Shown here piece after piece: positions 50,940-63,199 of a DNA stretch of 64,000 nucleotides. Under the pieces are notes generated by a model. That model saw nothing but the letters and a program-made list of their open reading frames with translations. It searched no databases and had not been told where the DNA came from. A program made the position numbers and the translations under genes. Each line of letters opens with the position of its first letter. Positions within the stretch are counted from its first letter, which is position 1. Origin of the DNA: Saussurea involucrata (Eukaryota; Streptophyta; Magnoliopsida; Asterales; Asteraceae); contig JAWVWS010001018.1 of NCBI GenBank assembly GCA_033807775.1, positions 1 to 64,000 on the forward strand. Direction: 5' to 3'.

Positions 50940-52681
50940 TTCTTTGGGCTATGATTCTTTTTAGTAACCAACCGTTACTTAACCGGTCATAGTTTAATTC
51001 AGAAAACTTGCGTTGGAGTTATTTTTCAGCATTTAATCCATACACTACACAACCTCCTGTTTAGACACCGGCTACTCAAAATTCATAGCTTTTTCATATC
51101 CATTTTGCAGAGCAGGTTGTTTATAGATGTCATGTTATATTTTTTATTTATCTAGATTTTGAATGATTAAATCCTTAATTTATTTTTTTGAATGAAAAAA
51201 ATCTTTAAACTTTTTAAAACCGGTTAAATACATCCTTGCAACCTATAAAACAAGTTAATGTGATAAATAGTTTGAAAAAAATCTAAAAAAACCCAACAAA
51301 CTATTTGGTTTTAAATGATTAAGTCCCTCAATTTTTTACTAAATAAATCTCTAAACTTTTTTCTAACTTTTTTTGACCATATAAATTCTAGAACTTTTCT
51401 TGAACAAATAAATCTTAAACTTTTTTTTTTTGAAGAAACGAAATCATGACTTAATTAAATATATATATACACACAATTTCTTAAAGTAGGATCTTTGATT
51501 GATTTATTTTTAGGTATAGACGATATCTTAAAGTTTTGCTTTTTACAATCTGTGTCTTATTCTCCTGAATTGACATATTGTTTTTTTCTCCGATATCTCT
51601 CCATTTTTTGTGACTTGCTTAAAGAGTTCATTTTTGTTTAACAGCTAAACTTCCATATCTCTTTGACGAGTTTTTACTAATCCCCAACATTTTTTTCAAA
51701 TTAACGACCCTTGCTTAATTGTTGGTGTTTCACGTGGAATTGAAAAGTCAATATACGAGGCTACGAGCCAATTGAATCAACACCTTATATCAATCTTGTA
51801 AAATACATGATAAAGCCATCCAATACTGATACAATGACAATATCATATCAATACAATTTTTGTTTTAACTCTTCAACCAAATTTAATTTCAGTTGTCGAT
51901 CAACCTATTACGTATTTTGAAAAATAATGTTTTGAAAAATTAGGTACAAATTCACATTAATTGTGTGATAAATTATTAAAATAAAGTTTCAATATTTATA
52001 AATAAATAAAAACCACTAGTGTTTGGAATATCATGTCTTTTCCAAATTAACTTTGTTAGTGCTCTCTAAAGCCATCTTAATTTATATAAACTCAATATGT
52101 GACCCTAATTCTTAATCATGACCATCATTATATTACAAACATTCATTTAATTTCCTCACTTTCTAAACAATTATTTTTTTTAATAAACAATTAATTACAT
52201 CAAGATAGAATATAGGTTTTTGTTTTATAACATTTACTTTGAAAAGCTACATTGTGTATGACATATTGTTGAAAAATCTGGTTGGTCTTGTCCATCTCTA
52301 TTTACGTCCATTCCATCGAAGGGAACAACTAGGACACACGATTTACCCCGTGCATAAACTTTAGCCTGCAAACAACACACCATATAGAGACCGTCATCTC
52401 TAACAGGAAATGCAAGCAAAGACTTACCTTTTGGTTTGGTGGTGAACACAATCAAAAGACTTTTCGACCTGGTTGGGAATTAAATATTGGATTAAAAATT
52501 TCCGTATATCATAATATTCAATTCTCAACGACGAATTGATTTATTAGCTCGGGTATTGTTATTCATGATGTTGATCATTGTAAAGGAATGCATTCATTAA
52601 ATTGGCAGGCAGAAGATTTACAATATCTCTATGATTAAATCCAGTATAGGCCAATTGGCCCTGTGCTTTTTGAAGCAACAA
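50940..52681. other. AT-rich intergenic DNA
   Basis: No gene supported. 51150-51430 contains degenerate repeats of AAATCTTTAAACTTTTT alternating with AAATGATTAAGTCCCTC-like text. A minus-strand ORF at 52234-52455 has no recognisable motif. Confidence 0.5.

Positions 52682-52685
<4 letters not shown>

Positions 52686-52726
<41 letters not shown>
52686..52726. repeat. (TA)n microsatellite
   Basis: About 20 uninterrupted TA units. Shorter TA tracts are at 10600-10618, 34841-34862, 48365-48382, 54861-54878 and 58085-58100. Confidence 0.95.
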
Positions 52727-52732
<6 letters not shown>

Positions 52733-52892
52733 TAAAAACTATATTTTATTAACATTGGTCCCTCCACTTTCAATTCATAGTCTAGTTTCTTACTAAAGTC
52801 CAAGTCCAAGATAAGAGTTTTACATTGGGCCCAATCATTGCAACCCTTTTTCCAAAAAATGCCTACCCAACCCAGCTATTTGGACTTTGGAG

Positions 52893-53604
52893 TAGGGGTG
52901 TACGCGGGTTGGGTTGTGCGGTTTTTGACAATTTTACAACTCAATCCAATTATGGCGGTTTGGAAATTTTCAACCCAACCCAACCCATTCAAAACTATAA
53001 CCCAACCCAACCCTTGCGGGTTGTGGCGGGTTGGGCGGGTTGAGCGGTTTGGTTGTATACATAAAATTCATGACTAAATTACGACAAATAAAACTAAAAT
53101 GTTCCCAACAAAAATATTAGTTATTACGGCCGCTAGTACTAAAGGAGGATTTGAATGTTGTAGATCGAGAGAGAAGGGTTTCTGACTTTTTGGAGTGTGC
53201 AATCTCAAACGACGACTTGGAGCCCTCATTCGTTGCTCACAACTCACGGCCTCACATAATATCAAGTAGTTAGGACGTTGTTAAGTCAAGTAGTTTGGGA
53301 CTTTGGGATATGATATATCTTAAAGTTTTGGGGCCTTTCTTTAATATTAGATTATTAGGACTAATATTAGTTTGTATTTTGGGCTGCACATATTATATAT
53401 AGATATATATTATATATAAATATAATTTTATTAAAATAATAATATTAGCGGCGGGTTGGGTTGGGTTGAGTTTTCCTAACCCAATTTCAACCCTTATAAT
53501 TAGCGGTTTGGCGGATCGGCGGTCCAACGGGTTGGGTTTAATTGGGTTGTTAGCGGGTTGGGTTAGTCGGGTTTCGCGGGTTGACGGTTTTTTGTACACC
53601 CCTA
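52893..53604. mobile_element. hAT-type MITE with GGGTTGG-rich interior
   Basis: The ends TAGGGGTGTAC and GTACACCCCTA are inverted copies. The flanking 8-mers CTTTGGAG (52885-52892) and GTTTGGAG (53605-53612) match at 7 of 8 positions, as expected for a hAT target duplication. Both arms are built of GGGTTGGGTT/AACCCAACCC runs mixed with GCGGTTTGG, and the middle is unrelated AT-rich sequence. No transposase. Confidence 0.75.
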
Positions 53605-53612
53605 GTTTGGAG

Positions 53613-55303
53613 TCGACGTTGTTGACTAAAAAAAACCCTTCAAACATCACTCTCTATCTCTCTCGAAAATTCGCAGGCGCACACATAGAGACCACACCAC
53701 ATTCCGTCCCCCATGATTGAAAAGCTTGTGTATTCACCTTATGAATACATCAAACCAATGATGACAAATAAAAATTGTTGTCTTAGACAATGCACATGGA
53801 GATAGGTTATTTGTCTATTGCTCATGTGTAAAATTATAGAAGACGATCAAGCTTTTCTATGAAATTATAGATCCCTCGTCAAGGTATATAAACATATTTT
53901 CTTTTTATGCAAGCACAGTTTGTTCATTTTTTGTATGTACGTGTACGAGTAATTTAATGTTACCTATTTGTTATACGTATAGGATCAAATCGAACGATGT
54001 ACAATACTTAAATCACCAAATCAAAGACACATACTTAAAAGAATAATGGCAACCCGCCAACCCAACCTTAGCTAACGGGTTACCCTTGTCAATGGGCTAG
54101 GTTGGAGTCTTTCCAAACTGTCATAATTGGGTTCAATTGTTTAAATGTCTCAAACCACCTATCACCTAACCCAAACTCACATGTGTACACCCCTACTTTT
54201 AAGGGCCATCATTTTACATTTTATGATATTAGATAGTAAATAAATAACTTTATTTTCAGCGAATAGCAGGAGACGTCGAACCAGCGTCTTCTTTTATTGC
54301 GTCTTGAGCCATCGCACGAAAAACTATAACCCGTATCCTTTTTATTACGATATTAGATAGTAAATAAATAACTACTTGAAACCACTTGCATCTAACACGC
54401 CTTTTACTAAACAAATGTTTCCGGAAACACAACTCATTCTACCCAAATTTCTTGCAATCTTTTGCTTTTTTGCAAGAAAACGCAGTGAAAGACGAATGAG
54501 GTAGTAGCAACTGTACAACGATGGTCGCCTCATCTTACAGAACCACAAAACAAACAAAATGAAATCATTTGGCAGATGCAAATTTTGCCTCCACGATACA
54601 CCAATGATGTTTAACCGCTTGCCTCTGTGTTACATTACATCTGGAGCAAGAGTTGAGCGCTTTTCTTGCAATCTACCCTGCAATACAAGTAGAAACAGAT
54701 CTTTACAACAAGAAAAGAATGAAACTAAATGTGAAAAGAATGAAACTAAAACCAAGCAAGACGAACCCAGTATGTTCCACCCTTCCACCCCACAGAGTAG
54801 AGCACTTGTTTCCATAAAGACAATCAGCTCGTGAATAGTGTGTGAAAGAAAGAAAGGCAATATATATATATATATATCCTCGTATATGTTAACTTATGGG
54901 AACCTCTGGTAACAAAGTGGTTCTTACGGTTCCCACAAAAAGAGAAGTTCCTACACAATCCCAATTCCTATGTTCAATGGAGCAAGTTGAATTGGAGCTC
55001 AACCTAAAAAGATTTAAACATACATAAAGAACTTGGATTCGAGATCTTATAAGCTCGAACTCGGCTGTATGTTTGGAGCTCATTTGTGTATTTGACATTA
55101 AACTCAATACAAGTTAACTCGTTCAAACTTGAATTACTCGTTAAAAGCACGAACCTTTTATAGCCCTAATCATAGCATCTAAAAACAACGTTGCCATAAG
55201 CTATGCAAAATCTATGATGGGTTTTGAAAACAATATAAAACCTTCAAATACATTATCCAAATAGATTATGCATGTACCTTATAAAAGAACTTGGATTGCA
55301 GCA
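53613..55303. other. Intergenic DNA downstream of the GT43 gene, with a second hAT-MITE fragment
   Basis: 54050-54200 repeats the AACCCAACC / GTGTACACCCCTA pattern of the previous element and is probably a truncated copy. A 30-bp direct repeat (GATATTAGATAGTAAATAAATAACT) occurs near 54227 and 54350. The 3' UTR of the minus-strand GT43 gene must lie just below 55304. No other gene supported. Confidence 0.5.
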
Positions 55304-57162
55304 TCAAATTGATATTGAAAGCGGAAGAATGGCACCGAGATTAGCGTTGAACGACCATTCTTGAGGATGGATAGATGATGAATCCATAGGAAGATGCCAA
55401 ACTAATACCTTTGAGCAGTCCTCTGGTATTCCTTCCATTTCTGTCTCATCCTCCACAACTTGTTCTATAAAACTGCTGACCTGTCAATCATAATGAATCT
55501 TAGTTTTATACAAGTATTCACATATTAGTCAATCCCTAAAATGTTTTCCAAGCTAATACAATCCGCCATTTTTTATTGTTTATTCACATGTGAATGAACA
55601 CATAAAACCACAAGCAAAAAACTGTTATGTACCAAGCCCAAGCCCATTAGGGTTAGGGTTATTAATAAATAGGGGATAGGTGGGAGAGTACGGCATGGAG
55701 AAAAATATTGTGTTTGTTCTTGGAGAGTCTGACCGCTCGAATAGCTAGTTACCTATCTTTTTTGTTAATCACGCATCCGACAACCGTTTCTTCTACATTT
55801 CTTTTATTTTAATTATTTAGTAAACCGGGTTCTTATTAAAAACACACCAAAAGCAAATACCCATAGCGTCATATTATGTAATGACTCATAACTTTATGCA
55901 AGTGTTAACCACAAGGGTTGTGGCGTACTGGTTAAGGCCCTGGGGATGTGGTGGAATATCCCATCTGCCCAGGGTTCGAATCCAAGCGTACGTAACTTGT
56001 GGCCACTGAGGTTTAATCAGGGCTGATGTCTTACAGTCATAACTTGCCAAGGGATTAGTCTAGGCATAGCCTAGGACACCCTTCCAAAAAAAAAAAAACT
56101 TTATGCAAGTGTTAGAATATCAGTCAAATGTTTAAAATAATCTTTCAATAGGATAAAGATCAAGGGAGAACCTTGAAAAAAAAACCGGAGAACCATGAAA
56201 AAACGAGTGAAAAAATATACCAAAATGGATGTCAAATTAAAGATAATAAAATGATAGATTTTCTGGTGTAATTTTTTTCGCTTCAATTTTTGCTATATTT
56301 CGCTAATTTTGAATTTAAAAAATAGAGGGTATGTAATTTTATTTTTTTAAAAAGCGGTTATAACCACCTTTGAGATCATAACCATTGGATCATCTTAACT
56401 TAACGGTTTGGATGGGTTCTTCGGTTCTTTCTTTTTTCATGGTTCTCCCCCGATCCCATACCTTCTTCAGTGACCCCATAAATTACTTGAAACGTTTGCA
56501 ATGCGCAAATAAGTAGTTCTAGCTTAAAATGTTGCTATATAAGGAAACATCATAACCAATACATGATGAAATTACAGCCAAATTTATGGGAGCGTTATTT
56601 AGGAAGAGACATTCTTCTGTTTGACTGAGGCGTTCTTAAATCTGTTAAAAGGTCATACATATTTATAAAAAAGAAATCTGCCAAAGGTTATCCTCCTAAA
56701 TAACCCATGTAAAATAATACTCCCTTTGTAGAATTGCAATTTTTATGGAAAAAATATCGTATATTGATAACTCTACATTCTACCTTCCAAACCATATGTC
56801 CCCTCTATCTTAATTGTGAATATAAAGCACTGTTAAACGTTAGGGGTAATATTGGAATTTTAAAGTAAACTATTGGTTACACTAATATGGAAAGGGAAAA
56901 AAGGAAACTAACTTGGAAGCCATCCTTGACGGTATCAAGCTGCCTAATCGGTTCAATAGTAGGCCGGTGCCATTTCTTTGGATCCCAAAGTATAGTGCTG
57001 TTGAAAGCAAATCCTGCTAAGTCCGAATGAAATCTATGGAATCTTCTCATCACGTTATTTGTATGCCATCCAATAACTTGTGTCCCGTTACAAATGGGCC
57101 CCACAAACGTAGCTACTCTTGTGCTCTTCTTTAGTTTGGCTACTGGCCAAGTGCCAAACCGC
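55304..57162 (-). CDS. GT43 family xylan glycosyltransferase (IRX9-like), last two exons only
   Basis: GT43 proteins are Golgi type II membrane enzymes that extend the beta-1,4-xylan backbone of cell walls. Exon 57162-56913 (acceptor TTGAAG, donor CAA|GTTAGT) encodes RFGTWPVAKLKKSTRVATF, VGPICNGTQVIGWHTNN, RRFHRFHSDLAGFAFNSTIL, WDPKKWHRPTIEPIRQLDTV. Exon 55480-55304 encodes VSSFIEQVVEDETEMEGIPE then DCSKVLVWHLPMD and stops with ..PLSISI. The C-terminal catalytic region is well conserved and open, and the exons join in phase. The N-terminal exons (signal anchor, DxD motif) are not in the 1.8 kb before the retroelement stack at 58452; they lie beyond the window or are lost. Paralogue (IRX9 versus IRX9H) not decided. 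Confidence 0.8.
55908..56097 (+). mobile_element. tRNA-derived SINE with 17-bp TSD, in the GT43 intron
   Basis: The head shows a polymerase III A box (TGGCGTACTGGTTAAGG, near 55920) and B box (GGTTCGAATCC, near 55972). The 3' end is CCTTCC plus an A tail of 12. The direct repeat ACTTTATGCAAGTGTTA lies at 55891-55907 and again at 56098-56114, a perfect 17-bp duplication. The element is antisense to the host gene. Confidence 0.92.
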
Positions 57163-57224
57163 CTTCAAGTCAGAAATAAAAAAAAATTAAAGTCAGCACA
57201 AATTCACATGAGTGATTAATATTT

Positions 57225-57635
57225 GGGAAATCCACCAAAATAGCCATTTATGGTAGAGAGATTGAAGATGTAGACAATTTTTTCGAGGCTTGTAAAGAAA
57301 TAGCCGTTAATTTCGCCAATCAAGGCTGCCAATTAATAGAATCCACTTTTTGTCAAATGGTGGGCCCAACCAACCGAAAAGCCGAATCTGGTCCCACATG
57401 AAACCGAAAATTCAAAATTTCGCAAAAAACCCTCTTTTGCTAAATTTGGCAGAGTCCACATGTCATCATCTAATTGGTTTGCAAACCTCATAGTTGGGCT
57501 CACCATCCGACAAAAAGTGGATTACGCCAAATTTGGCGGAATTCTCGACTATTTCATATACACCTCTAAAAAATGGCTATTTCTTCAACAACAACAAAAA
57601 CTTTTGCCAAAAATGGCTATTTTCGTGGATTTCCC
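57225..57635. mobile_element. MULE-type MITE with perfect 9-bp TSD
   Basis: The ends GGGAAATCCACCAAAATAGCC and GGCTATTTTCGTGGATTTCCC are inverted copies. They are flanked by TTAATATTT at 57216-57224 and 57636-57644. The arms extend inward (CGCCAA.TTTGGCGGAATT, GTGGATTACGCC). It starts with GGGAAAT, like the two foldback elements at 11465 and 46400. It lies about 55 bp upstream, on the gene strand, of the GT43 exon. Confidence 0.9.
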
Positions 57636-57676
57636 TTAATATTTTAATAAAGGACATAATTAGTGTAAGTAACAAG

Positions 57677-58188
57677 CATGGTTTTCAAAATCCTTTGAGG
57701 CTTACGGCTCGAGGCGAGGCGGTCCAAACCCGCTCATGAGGCTTAAGCCTCATGGTCCATGGACAAGGCTTAAGCCTCAATCGGTGAGGCGGTGCCTCGA
57801 GGCGTTGAGGCGTGAGGCGCTGATGAGGCGTAAGTATGTATATTTTCAGTAAGTATGTATATTTTCTGCATTTATATATCTGTCAATCTGTGTAAGTATG
57901 TATATTTTCTGTTTTTTGTATGTGTTTAATGTATTTATGATTTCTTATTTTCTGTTTTATCATTTTGCTTATTATGAGTATTTATGAATTTTATTTGGTA
58001 TGGAATTATGTTTTCCACCTTGCATGCACCCATAAAATTTGTGTATATATATTTAGTATATATATTATGTATTACACACACACACATATATATATATATA
58101 CACGCCTCAAGGCTTACGCCTCGGACCGCTTGCCTCGCCTCGCAAAGGGAAAACGCCTCGAGTCCCGATTGGGATTTTTAAAACTATG
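57677..58188. mobile_element. hAT-type MITE with perfect 8-bp TSD
   Basis: The ends CATGGTTTTCAAAATCC and GGGATTTTTAAAACTATG are inverted with a few mismatches. GTAACAAG repeats at 57669-57676 and 58189-58196. The arms are rich in GAGGCG/CGCCTC (GGCTTACGGCTCGAGGCGAGG and its inverse). The middle holds TATGTATATTTTCTG repeats and a (CA)n(TA)n tract. Confidence 0.9.
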
Positions 58189-58451
58189 GTAACAAGTTTC
58201 ATCGAAGTTCAAATTTTCAGCTAACAATGTCAGCAATAAACAAACTGTAAGCACAAGTTCAAAGAAGGTCAAGCCTTAAACTCTTTCTAAAGAAATTCTA
58301 TTGGCTTTCTGGTGAAAGTTTCAAATAGTAAATGATATCATTCAATGAAAAAAGACGAATAAGATAATACGAATTCTTGCGTTTCGAATAAAGGTTTATG
58401 GTCCAGCTCGACAAGATCACTAGGCTCTGAACCTCGAGATCTATACATCAA

Positions 58452-58957
58452 TGTTAGGATCCGTCCCCTTTTAACCTTTTTGATGTTCCAAATATTTATT
58501 TTTAATACAAACTCGGCTTCATTTCTACACCCTTCTCCAAAAAAATTCTACTCCTTAATCATGTTTAGATTTAGTGCGTTGTGAACGTGTTTACGAATTC
58601 AAAACAAGACACATTAATATTGCATGGTGCCATGCACCCACCAATTAAATTTACTTATTCAAGGAGAAAGACTCAAATTAAGGAAAATGAAGTTGGGAAC
58701 ACAGAGGTGGGAAAAAATAAATCTGTAGCAAGTAGTGGGTTTGCGTCACTTTTGGGAATTTTAAGTAAGAGTCGGTTACTTAATTTGTTACATAAGCAGG
58801 TGAGGTGGAAGGGAGGAGGTATCTGGAATTTTTCTCGAGTTTCGTAATAGGACAGTCTAGCCTCTCGAAAGCTAGCCCTCTCCATTGTTGCTATTCTAAA
58901 ATATTCAATCAGAGTATTTTCCTTTGATTTCCTTGTTTTATTAATTGGTTCCTGACA
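58452..58957 (+). repeat. Probable 5' LTR of a gypsy-type element
   Basis: It starts TGTTAGGATCCG and ends TTCCTGACA. Four bases later TTGGTATCAGAGCC is a Met-tRNA primer site (58960-58972), so the right border is firm; the left border is the best TG in register. Confidence 0.55.
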
Positions 58958-58992
58958 AATTGGTATCAGAGCCACCGTTATCTTGGAAAACC

Positions 58993-59188
58993 ATGGCTCC
59001 ACCAAGCACTAATCAGAGGTTGGATTCCGTGGAAAAAGGGGTAGCAGCCATGCGTGAGTCTATCAGCCTCCAACAGGCGTTACAACAGCAGTTCAGTGAG
59101 CAGATGGCGATGATCAATGAAAAATTGTCGTCAATTACTGCAGATAACGCTCACCTTCGTTCATCGATACTAATAGACATCGCAGAAT
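58993..59188 (+). pseudogene. Start of a gypsy gag, cut by a Copia insertion
   Basis: The ATG twenty bases after the PBS opens MAPPSTNQRLDSVEKGVAAM, RESISLQQALQQQFSEQMAM, INEKLSSITADNAHLRSS, a heptad-like N terminus typical of gypsy gag. The reading frame ends where the Copia LTR begins at 59189. Confidence 0.65.
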
Positions 59189-62100
59189 TGTAGAGTGTAT
59201 ATCCGATAGAATCATTCAAAATATTGTATAGATTTTGTAGATTATCTTGCCTATTTTGTAGGCACTCCTTTTGTATTTATACGGTGGTTAATGAGAGGAT
59301 AAGGGACAACTTTGAAACCCATTCTATTATGGTATCAGAGCATCTCTCGATCCTCTCCTAACCCTAAGTCTTTATCGCCGGCAGCCTCTCCCTCCTCCTA
59401 CGCCGAGCACCACCACCTTCTCCTTTCTTGTTTCAATGGCTCTCCATCCTGCCCTTACGGTTACCAACATTCACAACTTTATCCCCATCAAACTCGAGAT
59501 GGAGAATAGCTCCAACACCACCTAGTCGGAGCTCTTTAAGATCCATTGCCGGGCTTTTGAAGTCATCGACTTCATCATCCCCCCTACACCTGCTGCCTCA
59601 TCCTCATCGTCTGACAAGGAAAAAGAAAACGAAAAAACGCCGGCTGATTCTAAACTTCATTCCTGCCTTGACGCTCTGGTCCTTCAGTGGATCTATGGCA
59701 CCATCTCCCACGACCTCCTCCATACTATCCTCACTCCCGACGCCACCGCTGCCAAAGCTTGGGCAGCCCTCGCAAACATCTACCAAGACAACAAGAATTC
59801 CCGTGCCGTCTATTTGGAGCAGAAATTGACCACCACCCGTCTTGGTCTTGACAGTTTTTCCGACATCACGTCCTATTGTCAAGCCATGAAATTGCTTGCT
59901 GACCAACTTGCTAATGTGGGGGCTCCGGTCTCCAACAAACGCCTTGTCCTACAACTCATTGCCGGTCTCTCCGAGCAATACGATGGGATTGCCATGCTGA
60001 TCCAGCAATCCGATCCCCTTCCCGATTTCTATGATGTCCGATCCAAGCTTATTATGGAGGAAACTCGAAAGTCCCACCAAGCTTCCCACACGGCCTTGAT
60101 CTCTACTACCACCCCGGGAACCACACCTTCACCACAGCCACGGTCCGATAGTGGCAGGGGTCGTGGGAACTCCAACAGCCGGGGACGTGGCCGCGGTAGG
60201 GGACGAGGCGGCAATGGACGGGGTCGTGGCTCGCAAAACCAAAACGGGCAGAATCAAAACCAACATCAGAGGTCTTATTTTTCTAACCGTGGACCTCCAT
60301 TTCCTTGGAATGGCTGGCAGCAACAACAACATTTTTTCCAAGGCACTTCGTGGCCGGTCCCCTCATCGCAGCCACCATACGGACAGCGCCCCCAATGGGC
60401 TGTCCCACCTTGTCCTTACCCGACGCTGCCACAATCTACACCACCACGGTCATCCGCTCCTCAAGCTTACGCTGGTATTCTTGGTCCTCGCCCTTCCTCC
60501 TCTTCTGACGGCTACGATGTTGGCCACACCCCTACGAATATTGATCAGGCGTTACACACCATGTCCCTCAACCCACCGGACAACAACTGGTACATGGACA
60601 CCGGCGCCACATCCCACATGACAAATAACTCAGGTATTCTCTCGTCTTATTTTAACAATAAATCATTAAATGATATCACGGTTGGTGACGGTTCTAGAAT
60701 ACCCATACACGGATCCGGCCATACCATTCTCAAACCCCCTCTTCCACCTCTCAAACTTAACCACATTCTTTACTCTCCTCATCTTATCAAAAATTTATTA
60801 TCAGTTCGTCGATTTGCAACCGACAACCAAGTTTTCATTGAATTTGATGCTTTTGGTTTTCTTGTGAAGGACTACCGGACGCGGACACCTATTCTCCGAT
60901 GTAACAGCACTGGGGACCTTTACCCGCTTCTTCTTTCTTCATCTCAAGCCGTCGCTCCCCTTGCCTTTTCAGCTATATCTCAACGTGTCTGGCACCAACG
61001 TCTAGGACACCCGGGACCAGATTTACTTAGTCGTTTAAAGAAAAATAATGTTATCAATTGTCGAACTATTTCCAAATTTTCTCGTTGTCATTCTTGTATT
61101 TTTGGCAAACAAATAAAAATGTCGTTTCATGATTCTATGTCATCTACTTTTCTACCATTTGACATTATTCACAGTGACTTATGGACATCCCCCATACCAT
61201 CCACTGGAGGTCACAAATATTATATCTTGTTGTTAGATGACTACACAAATTTTTTGTGGACTTACCCCCTCATCCGCAAGTCCGATGTGTACGGCATTTT
61301 TGCCCAATTCTCCACCTTTATCTCGACTCAATTTGAACGCAAAATTAAAACCTTTCAATGTGACAACGGAACCGAATACAACAACGTCCACTTTCACAAT
61401 TTTTGCAAACAAAATGGGATGATGTTTCGTTTTTCTTGCCCCCATACCTCTTCTCAAAACGGGAAAGCGGAACGGAAAATTCGCTCTATTAACATCATTC
61501 GGACCCTACTCTCCCACTCCTCCGTCCCTCCCTCGTTTTGGCATCATGCCCTCCAAATGGCTACTTATCTTCTTAACATCCTTCCCGCCAAAACAAAAAA
61601 CTATCTCACTCCCACATCCCTCCTATATAGAAAACAGCCATCCTACAACCACTTACGTACCTTCGGATGCCTTTGTTTCCCACTCACCCCTTCTTCCATC
61701 AATAAACTTGAAAATAGGTCCTCCCCGTGTGTTTTCCTTGGTTACCCCTCAAACCACCGGGGGTACAAATGCTTCAACCTCTCTACTCACAAAATCATAA
61801 TTTCCCGTCACGTCGTTTTCGACGAAAGTGTCTATCCCTTTAAGTCTTCCTCCACACCCACCCCGTCCTACTCTTTTCTTCAAACCGATCCACACCCATC
61901 TTTGTGGTCTTCCGTAGCCCCGACAGCCACCACTCCCAACACCGCAGCCGGATCACCCCCCTCGACACCACCTGCCGAATCAGGGCCTGATGCGCCCACC
62001 CTTCCACCTCTTCTTTGGACCTACTCCCGACGGCCAAAACTCACCGCCCAACCACCCCAAAACGCTGATCAGCAGCCTCCTGTCCCGCCTCCACCGCCTC

Positions 62101-62889
62101 CTTCTACCCGGACTATTCACACCCGTTCCATGTCCGGCATTAATAAGCAAATCAGGCAGCTAAACCTTCACACAAACACCTCTCCCGAGCCCATTCCTAA
62201 AACTCCCGCTGCTGCCCTCTCTAGCCCGGCCTGCAACCTCGCCATGCGTGATGAATTTAATGCTATTATTGCTAATGAGACTTGGGAACTTGTACCTCGT
62301 CAACCTAATATGAATGTGATCAGGTGTATGTGGATTTTTAAGCACAAGCTAACCTCCGACGGCCACCTAGAGCGGTACAAGGCCCGTCTTGTTTGTGATG
62401 GCAGGTCTCAGCGGGTTGGTGTTGACTGTGGTGACACCTTTAGTCCGGGTTAAACCGGCCACTATACGAATTGTGCTCACTTTAGCCTTGGCTCACTCTT
62501 GGTCTATCCATCAGCTGGACGTCCATAATGCTTTCCTTCATGGCACTCTCAAGGAGACAGTTTACATGCATCAACCTTATGGTTTTCGGGATCCCTCCTA
62601 CCCGAATCATGTGTGTCGACTCCGAAAGTCCTTATACGGCCTAAAACAATCACCCCGGGCATGGTACCAACGCTTCACTGATTTTGTGTCTTCTATGGGC
62701 TTCACTCACAGTCAGTGTGATCACTCATTGTTCATTTACCGCCAAGGTGATGACATGGCTTTCATTCTACTATACGTTGATGACATCCTCCTTATCACCT
62801 CTTCCGACACTCTTCGTTCGGCCATCATGCGACAACTTTCACAAGAATTTGCGATGAAAGATCTAGGTCGCTTGAGTCACTTGTTGGGA
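59189..62889 (+). mobile_element. Copia element, 5' portion, inserted in the gypsy gag and itself interrupted
   Basis: A short 5' LTR (about 59189-59325, TGTAGAGTG to CATTCTA) precedes a PBS (TGGTATCAGAGC, 59330-59341). A single gag-pol ORF starts at 59436 and runs to the RT, where another Copia LTR enters at 62890. The RNase H end and the 3' LTR lie beyond the window. Codon use is C-rich and the ORF is nearly intact, indicating a moderately young element. Confidence 0.8.
59436..62889 (+). pseudogene. Copia gag-pol polyprotein with one stop and one frameshift
   Basis: In order: gag (MALHPALTVTNIHNFIPIKL, AAKAWAALANIYQDNKNSRA, LTTTRLGLDSFSDITSYCQA), a Gly/Arg-rich RNA-binding tract at 60140-60230 with no CCHC knuckle, protease (NWYMDTGATSHMT), integrase zinc region (VWHQRLGHPG.. 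and CHSCIFGKQ, an HHCC site), core (HSDLWTSP, CDNGTEYNN, SQNGKAERKIRS), Pro-rich linker, RT (NETWELVP, QLDVHNAFLHGTLKE, KSLYGLKQSPRAWY, catalytic LLYVDDILL). Breaks: TAG at 59523-59525, where Trp is expected, and a one-base shift near 62448 (FSPG then stop, resuming as VVTPLVRVKPATIRIV). The RT is cut at RLSHLLG by the next element. Confidence 0.9.
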
Positions 62890-63167
62890 TGTAGGCTTCG
62901 GCCCACTGATCAGGAAAAGGGAGAGGCGCAGCCGGCCCTAGGCCCTCTACCCTAGTTTCCTTAATTAGGTGTTTACCCTAATTATGTTTGTCTATATATA
63001 TTGATCCCATTGTACTTGTAAACATTGTAGCAGAAATAAAGAAAACCCTAGTTGCCCCCGTGGATTAGCATGATCACCCTGATCGTGTGAACCACGTAAA
63101 TTCTCGTGTTCTTCTCTTGTTTTTCGGTTGTGTGCGTATTGTGTGTGTGTAACGTTTAATCTTAACA
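62890..63167 (+). repeat. 5' LTR of the right-most Copia element
   Basis: TGTAGGCTTCGG to TTAATCTTAACA (278 bp), followed after two bases by the primer site TGGTATCAGAGC (63170-63181). The left flank, TGGGA at 62885-62889, should recur after the 3' LTR outside the window. Confidence 0.8.
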
Positions 63168-63199
63168 ACTGGTATCAGAGCTTTAGGCTCGTGATCTGT

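Noticed and set aside
52893..53604. Interstitial telomeric repeat
   Set aside because: The unit is GGGTTGG or GGGTT mixed with GCGGTTTGG, not TTTAGGG, and the block has hAT-type ends and a near-perfect 8-bp TSD.
54559..54834. Plus-strand ORF near the GT43 3' end
   Set aside because: No domain or codon pattern supports it; it lies in the probable 3' flank of the minus-strand gene.
55908..56000. A genuine tRNA gene (A and B boxes)
   Set aside because: The boxes are followed by 100 bp of non-tRNA body and an A tail, and the whole is flanked by a 17-bp duplication, so it is a SINE.
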